A DNA stretch of 64,000 nucleotides from Flavisolibacter longurius (lineage in GTDB: Bacteria > Bacteroidota > Bacteroidia > Chitinophagales > Chitinophagaceae): NCBI GenBank assembly GCA_013327885.1, contig JABUMY010000009.1:62001-126000 (forward strand). Direction: 5' to 3'. A program made the translations under genes and the position numbers. Below are positions 16,759 through 23,881 of the stretch, in pieces; within the stretch, counting starts at the first letter, position 1; each line of letters opens with the position of its first letter. Under the pieces are notes generated by a model that was given only the letters and a program-made list of their open reading frames with translations, was not told the DNA's origin and made no database searches.

Positions 16759-18132
16759 ATGCAGCAACCTTCTTTTTACATTAACCGGCGGCACTTTTTA
16801 AAAGGCACGTCGGCAGCCCTGGCGCTGGCAGCCATGCAGGCTTATGGAATGAATATAGCGCCGTCTTCGCGTACCTGGCGGGTGGCCCTGATCGGTACCG
16901 GCTGGTATGGCAAAAGCGATCTTTTTCGCTTGATGCAGGTGGCTTCGGTAAACGTAGTGGCGCTGTGCGACCCGGACCGGCGCATGCTGGAAGAAGCGGC
17001 CAGGATGGTAGGCCAACGTACTAACGCCTCCGCTTCTCCCCGCCTTTACGAAGACTACCGGTTACTGTTAGCCGAAAATGAGCTGGACATAGTTTTGATT
17101 GGCACACCCGACCACTGGCATGCACTGCCCGCCATTGCGGCCATGAAAGCGGGTGCCCATGTTTACCTGCAAAAGCCTGTTTCGATAGATGTGCTGGAAG
17201 GAGAGGCCCTGGTGGCGGCTGCCCGTTCACACAACCGGGTGGTGCAGGTGGGCACCCAACGGCGTAGCACACCGCATTTGCTCGAAGCCAAAAAGAACAT
17301 TGTGGATGCCGGCTTACTGGGTACTGTTTCGCATGTGGAGATGTGCTGTTATTACCCAATGCGGCAGAATGGCAATCCGCCGCCGGCACCTGTGCCGGAT
17401 TATTTTAACTACGAGCTTTGGACAGGGCCGGCACCGCTGCGGCCATTTGATAAGCTGCCGCATGGTGGGTGGTGGCGAACCTTTATGGAGTATAGCAACG
17501 GCATTATGGGCGATATGGGTATTCACATGTTTGATGCTGTTCGCTGGATGCTGGGACTGGGCTGGCCCAAACGCATTCAGTCCAATGGCGGCATTTACGT
17601 TGACAAAGGTGGTAAGTCAAACATCAGCGATACGCAGTGGGCAAATTTTGAATACGAAGGGTTGAATTGTGTGTGGCAGCACCGCACCTGGGGCCGGCCA
17701 TCTGACCCCGATTATCCCTGGGCGTTTTTTATACATGGCGATAAAGGCACCCTCAAAGCCGATGTTTACAAATATGATTTTATCCCGGTAGGGAAGGGAT
17801 CTCCCATCCATAAAGACGTTGTTTACGAAAGAGAAAAATATCCCGAAGATCTGAAAGAGCCGCGTATTGAGCTGCATACAGCGCCGGCTACCCGGTTGCA
17901 CATGCTTAACTTTCTCTCCAGCATTGAAAATAAGAGCAGGCCTGTGGCCGACATTGAAGAAGGCCACATTTCGACGGCCTGTTGCATCCTGGCCAACCTC
18001 TCGATGCAAACCGGGAGACCGATGGTTTACGATCCGCAACAAAAGATCGTTGTTGGTGATCCGGCGGCAACTGCTTTATTAAAGCGAACTTACCGGGGAC
18101 CTTGGGTGCATCCGTACGGGCAAAAAGCCTGA
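16759..18132 (+). CDS. Tat-exported Gfo/Idh/MocA-family oxidoreductase (2)
   Basis: 457-aa protein with a twin-arginine signal (NRRHFLKG, residues 9-16), a Rossmann strand VALIGTGWYG, TPDHWHALPAIAAMKAGAHVYLQKP with the QKP variant of the catalytic-lysine motif, and the GDMGIHMFDAVRWMLGLGWP block typical of the larger subfamily common in Bacteroidota and Planctomycetes. The C-terminal half forms the beta-sheet substrate domain. It is only distantly like its upstream neighbour, so the pair is not a recent duplication. It is the last gene of the unit; a hairpin with a T-rich flank lies about 230 bp downstream (18366-18386). Confidence 0.87.
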   Translation: MQQPSFYINRRHFLKGTSAALALAAMQAYGMNIAPSSRTWRVALIGTGWYGKSDLFRLMQVASVNVVALCDPDRRMLEEAARMVGQRTNASASPRLYEDYRLLLAENELDIVLIGTPDHWHALPAIAAMKAGAHVYLQKPVSIDVLEGEALVAAARSHNRVVQVGTQRRSTPHLLEAKKNIVDAGLLGTVSHVEMCCYYPMRQNGNPPPAPVPDYFNYELWTGPAPLRPFDKLPHGGWWRTFMEYSNGIMGDMGIHMFDAVRWMLGLGWPKRIQSNGGIYVDKGGKSNISDTQWANFEYEGLNCVWQHRTWGRPSDPDYPWAFFIHGDKGTLKADVYKYDFIPVGKGSPIHKDVVYEREKYPEDLKEPRIELHTAPATRLHMLNFLSSIENKSRPVADIEEGHISTACCILANLSMQTGRPMVYDPQQKIVVGDPAATALLKRTYRGPWVHPYGQKA

Positions 18133-18481
18133 TGGTTTGACTTGATTTTTTTAGTAAAAAAAAGTGCGGCTGGCAGCGGAAATCTCTTGCGCCGGAGCTT
18201 TTCTTTGCCTGGCTGCTACAAGAAAAATATTCGATGCAGGTAGAAGGGTTGTGTACCTTTACTGCCGGTCTTTGTGATTGTTCTGCCGTAGAAAGATTTC
18301 GCCAGCAGAACGACAATTCTGTCAATCAAATCCTTCTTACCCTTCCAAATCTTGCCTGACTTAGTTTTCGCCAAGGGCTGGCGAAATTTATTTTCATTTA
18401 CAGGCATCTATACGCTTAACTGGTATAATTGTTGGTGAGGCTCGGCCTCAAGCAATCTTGTTTATTTTTTAATGTGCCACC
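18133..18481. other. Intergenic stretch with repeated TTTCGCCA palindromes
   Basis: ATTTCGCCAGC at 18296-18306 has its exact complement at 18377-18387. The second copy also forms a local hairpin (TTTCGCCA at 18366-18373 with TGGCGAAA at 18379-18386) followed by TTTATTTTCATTT, a possible terminator for the oxidoreductase pair. No gene is seen. Confidence 0.4.
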
Positions 18482-18730
18482 ATGACCATTCAAGATTTTA
18501 ACCACCTGGATTATGAAACGAGGATCAGCCTTTTGAAGGATGCCGTCTGCATCAGCGAAAGGGAAGGCGGAAATTACACGGTGAAACTTTACCAGCTGAA
18601 CGGCTTCTATATCGAAGTTTTTCATCATAAAAAATACCGCTACATCTATGTCGTAGAAGCGTTTGACGACCTGTCAAGGCTCGATGTTTATGTCGATGCC
18701 ATCCGCCTGCCGGCCGCCAATTTCCAATAA
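18482..18730 (+). CDS. Small hypothetical protein (82 aa)
   Basis: Not recognised. The 82-aa product begins MTIQDFNHLDYETRISLLKDAVCISEREGG and continues with alternating aromatic and charged residues (YQLNGFYIEVFHHKKYRYIYVVEAFDD), predicting a small alpha/beta cytosolic protein without membrane or signal segments. Codon use resembles the neighbours, the ATG is preceded by a plausible leader, and the frame is clean, so I treat it as real. No operon partner; the histidine kinase starts 240 bp downstream on the same strand. Confidence 0.6.
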   Translation: MTIQDFNHLDYETRISLLKDAVCISEREGGNYTVKLYQLNGFYIEVFHHKKYRYIYVVEAFDDLSRLDVYVDAIRLPAANFQ

Positions 18731-18970
18731 ATGCTTTTTGAGACGGCGCTATCGTTTCGCTGTCATCAACAGGCATCCGGCTTCTGTGCAGCTAAAAACT
18801 CGCTATTAATGTCCAACTGGCTTGGTAAACTTTAGTTAGTTGCGGTCAGGATGATGCCTCACGCTATTTTTCAAAAGGGGCTCTTGTTGCCTTTTGCGCA
18901 TCTTATTTTAATCAGATGCCAATAGGTAAAATTGGTATTTTTGAAGAATAACCCTGATCCATTAAGAAGC

Positions 18971-21448
18971 ATGTTGATGAATACGGCAAAGCCACTTGCC
19001 TTTTTAAATGGCGGTGGTGCCATGGGCGAACTGATACAAAAAAAAGACTGGAGCCAATCGCCGCTGGGTCCTCCCGAAACCTGGCCAAAAAGCCTGCAAA
19101 CGGCTGTAAGCATTCTTCTCAACTCGCAGTTTCCCATGTTTGTTTGGTGGGGAAAAGACCTTATCACCATTTATAATGATGCCTACAGGCCCATTGCCGG
19201 TGAAAAGCACCCGGCCTTGCTGGGCAAATCCGGCCGCGAGGGCTGGTCGGAGATATGGGACGACCTGAATCCTTTGGTGGAAAGTGTGTTCAGCGGAAAA
19301 GCTACCTGGTCCGAAGACCAACCGCTTTATATGAACCGCCATGGTTATGTGGAGGAAACTTATTTTACGTTTTCTTACAGTCCGGTATGGGATGAAACCG
19401 GAACGGTGGTGGGCCTTTTTTGTGCCTGTATCGAAACTACCGAAAATTTGCAGGCGACACGGCGTATACAGGAAAGTGAACGCAACCTGCGGGCAACCAT
19501 CCTGCAGTCGCCGGTGGCCATGTGTATTTTACGCGGACCGGAATTTATTGTGGAGATTGCCAATGACCGCATGTACGAACTCTGGGGCCGCAGCGCCGGC
19601 GAAATGATGGGCCACCCTATTTTTAGCGGCTTACCCGAAGCAAAGAACCAGGGGCTGGAAGAGTTGCTGCAGCAGGTGTATACAACCGGTGCTACCGTTT
19701 CCGCTAATGAGCGGGCCATCCAGTTACCACGGCGGTCGGGCATAGAAACTGTTTATATCAATTTTGTGTATGAGCCTTTTCGCGATGGCAATGGCTCTAT
19801 GTCGGGTATCATTTGCGTGGCCACAGAAGTGACGGAACAGGTAATGGCCCGCAAACGCATCGAAGAAAGCGAACAGAATTTTCGGCTGCTGGTAGAACAG
19901 GCACCTGTTGCAATGAACGTGTTGCGGGGACCGAAATATGTACTGGAGATCATCAATCCAAGTATGCTTGAGATCCTTGGTAAAACGAAAGAAGAGGTGC
20001 TGTACAAACCAGCTTTTGAAAGCATGCCCGAGTTGCGCAACCAGGGGTTTGAGGCTTTGCTGCATTACGTATATAAAACCGGTAAACGCATTTCTGCCAA
20101 CGAACACCGGGTGCAGTTGATCCGCGATGGCGAAGCGGTGACCCATTATTTTAATTTTGTTTACGAACCGCTGAAAAATAGCGAAGAAAAAGTAGATGGA
20201 CTGATGGCCGTAGCCCTGGACGTAACCGGGCAGGTAACGGCACGTCGCAAAATTGAAGAAAGCAGCGAGGAGTTGCAACTGGCCATTGAAGTGGCCAACT
20301 TGGGAACTTTTCGACTGGACATTTTAAAAAACAAGGCGGCCTATTCACAGCGCATCATGGAGTGGTTTGGCTTTTCCGAACAGGGCATAAGCCTGGATGT
20401 GTTTGCCAATTATATTCATCCCGGCGACCGGCACCGCTTGCTGAAAGCGCTGGAAGATTCTTACCGTAGCGAAGAGAACAGCCAGCACGATGTTTTTTAC
20501 CGTGTTGTTCACCCCGAAACCGGTGTGATGCGTTACCTCCATTCGTTTGGTCGTACCTATTTTATGCAGGATGGAAAACCATACCTGCTGGTGGGCATGA
20601 TACAGGATGTTACGGCGCAGATGTTGTGGCAGCAGCGGCAGAAAGAAAACGAAACCGAACTGCAAAAACGGGTGAGCGAACGAACGATTGAGTTGGAAAA
20701 CCTGAACCAGGAATTAAAGCGTACCAATGCCAACCTCGAAGAGTTTGCCTACGCAGCTTCGCATGACATGAAGGAGCCGATCCGTAAGATCCATCTTTTT
20801 GCCGACCGGCTAAAACAGGAGCTGAGCGAAAAGCTAACCCCGTCGCAGGAGCATTTGTTTAGTCGCGTAGAAAATGCAGCCAAGCGCATGGGACTTCTAA
20901 TTGAAGATCTGTTGGCTTATTCTCACGTCAGCAAAGGAATGTCGCACCAGGAAATGGTTGACCTCAATGTAAAACTGCGGAATGTGCTCGAAGACCTGGA
21001 AGTGGAGATCGATGAAAAGAAAGCACTCATTACCGTTGGGTCGTTGCCTACCATAATGGGCCACCGGCGACAGTTGCAGCAATTGTTTCAAAACCTGATT
21101 GGCAATGCACTTAAATACAGCAAGCCCGGCGAGCAGCCTGTTATTGTTATAACAGCCAGACTAGTTGCTGGTACCGATACACCGTTGCAAATGACGGCAG
21201 ACGTTGGCCGGCAGCAATTTCACCTGCTTGAAGTAAAGGACAATGGAATTGGTTTTGCACAGGAAGACGCCGAACGGATCTTTAACGTGTTCACCCGCCT
21301 GCATGGAAATGCCGAATACAGAGGCACCGGTGTCGGGTTATCGATTGCAAAAAAAGTAATGGAAAATCACCAGGGTTTTATTTGGGCCGAAAGCCAGCCC
21401 GGTGTTGGTACCAATTTCAAAATGCTCTTTCCTGTTACAGAAGCCTGA
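18971..21448 (+). CDS. Multi-PAS sensor histidine kinase, cytosolic
   Basis: 825-aa kinase without transmembrane segments. An N-terminal LGPPETWPKSLQTAV-type sensor (about residues 20-160) is followed by two very similar PAS repeats (both with the PVAMxxLRGPxxxxEI and GLEELL/GFEALL patterns, about 160-430), a fourth PAS/PAC (about 440-560), a short coiled linker, a HisKA domain with the phosphoacceptor in ASHDMKEP (His598), and a HATPase_c domain (NLIGNALKYS, DNGIGF, GTGVGLS). There is no receiver domain and no adjacent response regulator, so it is an orphan kinase; internal PAS duplication is visible. Start: the TTG at 18932 is rejected; ATG 18971 follows AAGAAG, with ATG 18977 as an alternative. 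Confidence 0.88.
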   Translation: MLMNTAKPLAFLNGGGAMGELIQKKDWSQSPLGPPETWPKSLQTAVSILLNSQFPMFVWWGKDLITIYNDAYRPIAGEKHPALLGKSGREGWSEIWDDLNPLVESVFSGKATWSEDQPLYMNRHGYVEETYFTFSYSPVWDETGTVVGLFCACIETTENLQATRRIQESERNLRATILQSPVAMCILRGPEFIVEIANDRMYELWGRSAGEMMGHPIFSGLPEAKNQGLEELLQQVYTTGATVSANERAIQLPRRSGIETVYINFVYEPFRDGNGSMSGIICVATEVTEQVMARKRIEESEQNFRLLVEQAPVAMNVLRGPKYVLEIINPSMLEILGKTKEEVLYKPAFESMPELRNQGFEALLHYVYKTGKRISANEHRVQLIRDGEAVTHYFNFVYEPLKNSEEKVDGLMAVALDVTGQVTARRKIEESSEELQLAIEVANLGTFRLDILKNKAAYSQRIMEWFGFSEQGISLDVFANYIHPGDRHRLLKALEDSYRSEENSQHDVFYRVVHPETGVMRYLHSFGRTYFMQDGKPYLLVGMIQDVTAQMLWQQRQKENETELQKRVSERTIELENLNQELKRTNANLEEFAYAASHDMKEPIRKIHLFADRLKQELSEKLTPSQEHLFSRVENAAKRMGLLIEDLLAYSHVSKGMSHQEMVDLNVKLRNVLEDLEVEIDEKKALITVGSLPTIMGHRRQLQQLFQNLIGNALKYSKPGEQPVIVITARLVAGTDTPLQMTADVGRQQFHLLEVKDNGIGFAQEDAERIFNVFTRLHGNAEYRGTGVGLSIAKKVMENHQGFIWAESQPGVGTNFKMLFPVTEA

Positions 21449-21463
21449 TGTTTTACAATAAGC

Positions 21464-21502
21464 AAAAGCTGGTGCGAAACGAATGACGTTGCACTGGCTT
21501 TT
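21464..21502 (+). terminator. Terminator-like hairpin after the histidine kinase
   Basis: AAAAGCTGGTGC pairs with GCACTGGCTTTT (10 of 12 bp) and is followed by GTGTG; the T-run is part of the stem. Confidence 0.5.
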
Positions 21503-21711
21503 GTGTGTTATAATCCTCCGTATCATGGTAGGCTGATCTTTTAGTAAAACGCAAATAGCTCAGCCTGGTGCATTGTTGTTTAATCTTTCCCTTTCACTAT
21601 TTACGCGTAAATATACGTATAAGCATCTTCGTTAATTTACGGTGTTGATGCGGAAAAACTGCAAGCCGGAAAATGGGAAGTTCTGCCTTTCGATCACATG
21701 ACTGGCTTTGG

Positions 21712-21719
21712 TAAATTTG
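21712..21719 (+). promoter_or_regulatory. Promoter -7 element for the 67-aa gene
   Basis: TAAATTTG (TAnnTTTG); the predicted transcript runs to the hairpin at 22192-22221 and covers the small gene. Confidence 0.4.
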
Positions 21720-21894
21720 TAATAGAAGCTGATTGATCAATCTAAAAAGAATACCATTCAATTCGTTTTTGAAAAAAAGCGAATGCTGATTAAAGCCAAA
21801 TGGAAAAAACTGTATCAATCAACTTCTTCATTTTTTGATCCTGCCCGCCTCGTGTATAAACCAATTGTTCAGAAAAAACCAACCAATAGATCCT

Positions 21895-22098
21895 ATGTAT
21901 CTAAAAATCGCTATTGCTGGCCAGGTTATCGCGTCGGTGCACCTGAATGCCCGGGAGGCAAGTAACCTGGAGTACTTGTATACCAAGCGTTGCCAGCTCA
22001 AAGAAGCCTGCGTTGAAGCCCTTCAATCGCAAAAAGAATTTCCTGTTTTTTATATCGAAGTCCCTTCTAAAATGAACAGGGTGGCCGATAAGCAATAA
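21895..22098 (+). CDS. Small hypothetical protein (67 aa)
   Basis: Not recognised. The product begins MYLKIAIAGQVIASVHLNAREA and contains a helical Lys/Glu-rich middle (KRCQLKEACVEALQ) and a strand FPVFYIEVPSKMN, so a small soluble alpha/beta protein is likely. A promoter box lies upstream at 21712 and a strong terminator follows at 22192, which together support a real mini-gene. An upstream in-frame ATG at 21835 exists, but the 20 extra residues look non-coding. Confidence 0.5.
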   Translation: MYLKIAIAGQVIASVHLNAREASNLEYLYTKRCQLKEACVEALQSQKEFPVFYIEVPSKMNRVADKQ

Positions 22099-22191
22099 CT
22101 CCATTTACACTTGCGCCTGGCCATACATTGTGTGGCACGAAAACTTGCTACGTGCATGTTCTAACGCGTTTCTGTAAAGCCTCGTATTTTT

Positions 22192-22221
22192 CTTTCGTAT
22201 CTATACGAAAGGCCTTTTTTT
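22192..22221 (+). terminator. Terminator of the 67-aa gene
   Basis: CTTTCGTAT pairs with ATACGAAAG (9 bp) and is followed by GCC and seven T. Confidence 0.8.
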
Positions 22222-22268
22222 CGGAAAAAAATTTATCTTTTTCACTGTGCATTACTAAAACAGAAGAT

Positions 22269-22276
22269 TACATTTG
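22269..22276 (+). promoter_or_regulatory. Promoter -7 element upstream of the 45-aa membrane protein
   Basis: TACATTTG (TAnnTTTG), about 115 bp before the ATG. A GC-rich palindrome (AGCAGCC/GGCTGCT) follows at 22282-22297. Confidence 0.45.
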
Positions 22277-22392
22277 TTAGAAGCAGCCAAGGCTGCTGCA
22301 TCGTTTTTGCCAATCGTATTCTTTTTTACATGACAGGAAAACACTGGCAAATGCGTTGAACCAATTTTCCACAAATCCTAAATAAAAACAAG

Positions 22393-22530
22393 ATGAATCA
22401 ATCCAAAGAGGCTGCGCATGCAGTCAACCCAAAGAAAGCGCTTTCTGTTATGTTGTTGGGATTGGCCAGTACACTGGTCTTATCCTCCATTGTAGTCATC
22501 TGCGTCATCAAATGGCTTGGCAACAGCTAA
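22393..22530 (+). CDS. Small single-pass membrane protein (45 aa)
   Basis: A 45-codon frame (ATG 22393, TAA 22528-22530). It encodes a hydrophilic N-terminus (MNQSKEAAHAVNPKKA), one strongly hydrophobic helix of about 24 residues (VMLLGLASTLVLSSIVV followed by ICVIKW) and a short tail, GNS. The positive charges before the helix predict N-in topology. The helix pattern and the upstream promoter box support a real gene. Function unknown; it could be a small regulator of a membrane complex or a type I toxin-like peptide, though no antitoxin RNA was identified. Confidence 0.5.
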   Translation: MNQSKEAAHAVNPKKALSVMLLGLASTLVLSSIVVICVIKWLGNS

Positions 22531-22646
22531 CAAAAGACCGCAAGTTGTTCCCCTGTTTTTCTTTTCATTATTGGTGCAAACAACACTTGTTGTTCTGCCT
22601 AAAAGAAAGAAAACACCTGTCCATCATCCTGTGAAAACCGGCGCTT

Positions 22647-22654
22647 TACATTTG
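22647..22654 (+). promoter_or_regulatory. Promoter -7 element of a tiny transcription unit
   Basis: TACATTTG (TAnnTTTG) 119 bp upstream of the terminator at 22773. The intervening RNA would be about 140 nt with only peptide-sized frames (14 codons from 22680). Confidence 0.4.
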
Positions 22655-22772
22655 ACCATGCAGTAAATTGGTTATAGGTATGGCAAAAGAAAAGCGAACT
22701 CCAATCCTTTGCGAAACCGCATGATCCTTATGAAAGCTATTGCGCAAATCAAAAAACGTAAATAGCGATAAC

Positions 22773-22799
22773 AAAGCCCTTCAACCGAAGGGCTTTTTT
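22773..22799 (+). terminator. Terminator of the tiny transcription unit
   Basis: AAAGCCCTTC pairs with GAAGGGCTTT across AACC and ends in a T-run. Confidence 0.8.
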
Positions 22800-22833
22800 G
22801 TTCAGGTAAAATGTGTTTTGTGCGCAGTTAGAA

Positions 22834-23340
22834 TCAGGTATCTTTTAATTGTAGCAGCATCCAACGATCGCAGCCAAAATGCCCTGTTTCACCCATGGGC
22901 CCATCAAGGTATTGAAACCCAAACTTTTCATAAGTTTTCATGGCTTGTCCTAATTCGGGCATTGTTTCAATATAGATATTTTCAAAGCCGGTCTCTTTGG
23001 CAAAGCGAATGCATTCTGTTATGATCTTTTTGCCAAGGCCAATGCCACGAACCTCCGGAAGCAGATACATTTTCACCAGTTCGCAGGTATCTCTTGGCAA
23101 ACCTTGCGAAGGAAAGATCCCACCGCCGCCAACGACTTTGCCATGCTGCTCGGCTACATAATAAACTGATCCCGGTGTGCTGCTGAAAAGTTCATACAAG
23201 GCATCGGTGGTGGCATCGTAATAAACAGTGCCGGGATGATTGGCGCCAAATTCTTCAAGCGATTGTCTTATGATGAGAGCCAGCGATGTATTGTCTGTTG
23301 GCTGAATGGTGCGGAGAATGATTTCCTCAATCTGGGGCAT
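22834..23340 (-). CDS. GNAT-family N-acetyltransferase
   Basis: 168-aa single-domain GNAT enzyme: N-terminal ILRTIQPTDNTSLA, the VVGGGGIFP strand, the motif A core LVKMYLLPEVRGIGLGKKI that binds acetyl-CoA pyrophosphate through the RGxGxGK loop, and the C-terminal YEKFGF motif B. It resembles the YhhY/PaiA-like stand-alone acetyltransferases; the substrate is unknown. Monocistronic on the minus strand, with pyrG upstream and also on the minus strand but about 540 bp away. Confidence 0.85.
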   Translation of the reverse strand: MPQIEEIILRTIQPTDNTSLALIIRQSLEEFGANHPGTVYYDATTDALYELFSSTPGSVYYVAEQHGKVVGGGGIFPSQGLPRDTCELVKMYLLPEVRGIGLGKKIITECIRFAKETGFENIYIETMPELGQAMKTYEKFGFQYLDGPMGETGHFGCDRWMLLQLKDT

Positions 23341-23586
23341 GTGCTTTTTTTATAAAATGGACAAAATAAGTGATTCTATTTAGTGTCCTCTAAAAAGGTT
23401 CTGTACTTCGTTAGATTAGATGGGTAAACGCTTTTTTACGTCGGGATTTGGTACCATTTTTACAGTGTCGCGATATCCTAAGAAACAAACCAATCCATTC
23501 AGTATCCAAATAACCGTTTTTATTCCAATCCTGTGAAAAATGCCAGGCGTTCCGTCCATAAAAAAGATTTGAATGTCTTGCGCCTG
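23341..23586. other. Intergenic stretch upstream of the GNAT gene
   Basis: No supported gene; the minus-strand frame across 23411-23644 runs into the repeat arm and lacks coding character. It is bounded on the right by the AAAACCCCGGT/ACCGGGGTTTT hairpin at 23587-23611. Confidence 0.35.
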
Positions 23587-23611
23587 AAAACCCCGGTCTA
23601 ACCGGGGTTTT
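23587..23611. terminator. Symmetric hairpin, probable terminator
   Basis: AAAACCCCGGT pairs with ACCGGGGTTTT (11 bp, 3-nt loop). No gene clearly ends here; it may stop read-through from pyrG or mark an unannotated small RNA. Confidence 0.55.
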
Positions 23612-23620
23612 GCAATTTAG

Positions 23621-23881
23621 GGAACGGGAGACGAGAAACGTCAAACGAGAAAAGTTAAACGAAAAACGTAAGACGAGAAACGAGAAACGAGAGACGTGAG
23701 ACGTGAGACGAGAGACATCAGACGAAAGACATTGGGATAAAATAAATCTTTTTAAAAAATAAAAACAGCCACTCTAGAAAGTGGCTGTTTTCTTATAACT
23801 CAAAAATTTCACAAACTTCGCTCAACGTCTTTGTTCCTCGTCTCTCGTTTGACGTTTCTCGTCTCACGTCTCACGTTCCTA
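23621..23881. repeat. Inverted pair of degenerate word repeats (GACGAGAAACG type) around the pyrG terminator
   Basis: The left arm, 23621-23731, is built from variants of GACGAGAAACG, AACGTCAAACG and GACGTGAGACG. The right arm, 23822-23881, is its reverse complement. A 23-nt block at 23628-23650 is exactly complementary to 23843-23865, and a 20-nt block at 23694-23713 to 23857-23876. The terminator hairpin sits between the arms. The right arm ends in the pyrG stop codon. Confidence 0.85.
23762..23793. terminator. Terminator of pyrG (between the repeat arms)
   Basis: AAAACAGCCACT pairs with AGTGGCTGTTTT (12 bp); A and T flanks suit both directions. Confidence 0.8.

Larger units (their letters stand above)
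21449..21894. other. Intergenic stretch before the 67-aa gene
   Basis: Contains the kinase terminator (21464-21502) and a TAAATTTG promoter box (21712-21719). No gene is supported; frames beginning at 21783 and 21835 are extensions or shadows of the one that starts at 21895. Confidence 0.4.

Noticed and set aside
22282-22297. SRP RNA apical motif (AGCAGCCAAGGC)
   Set aside because: The match is only the self-complementary palindrome; the paired GGTCAGG/GGAAGGA elements are missing.
23621-23881. CRISPR array
   Set aside because: The repeats are degenerate, only about 11 nt long, without uniform spacers, and no cas genes are present.
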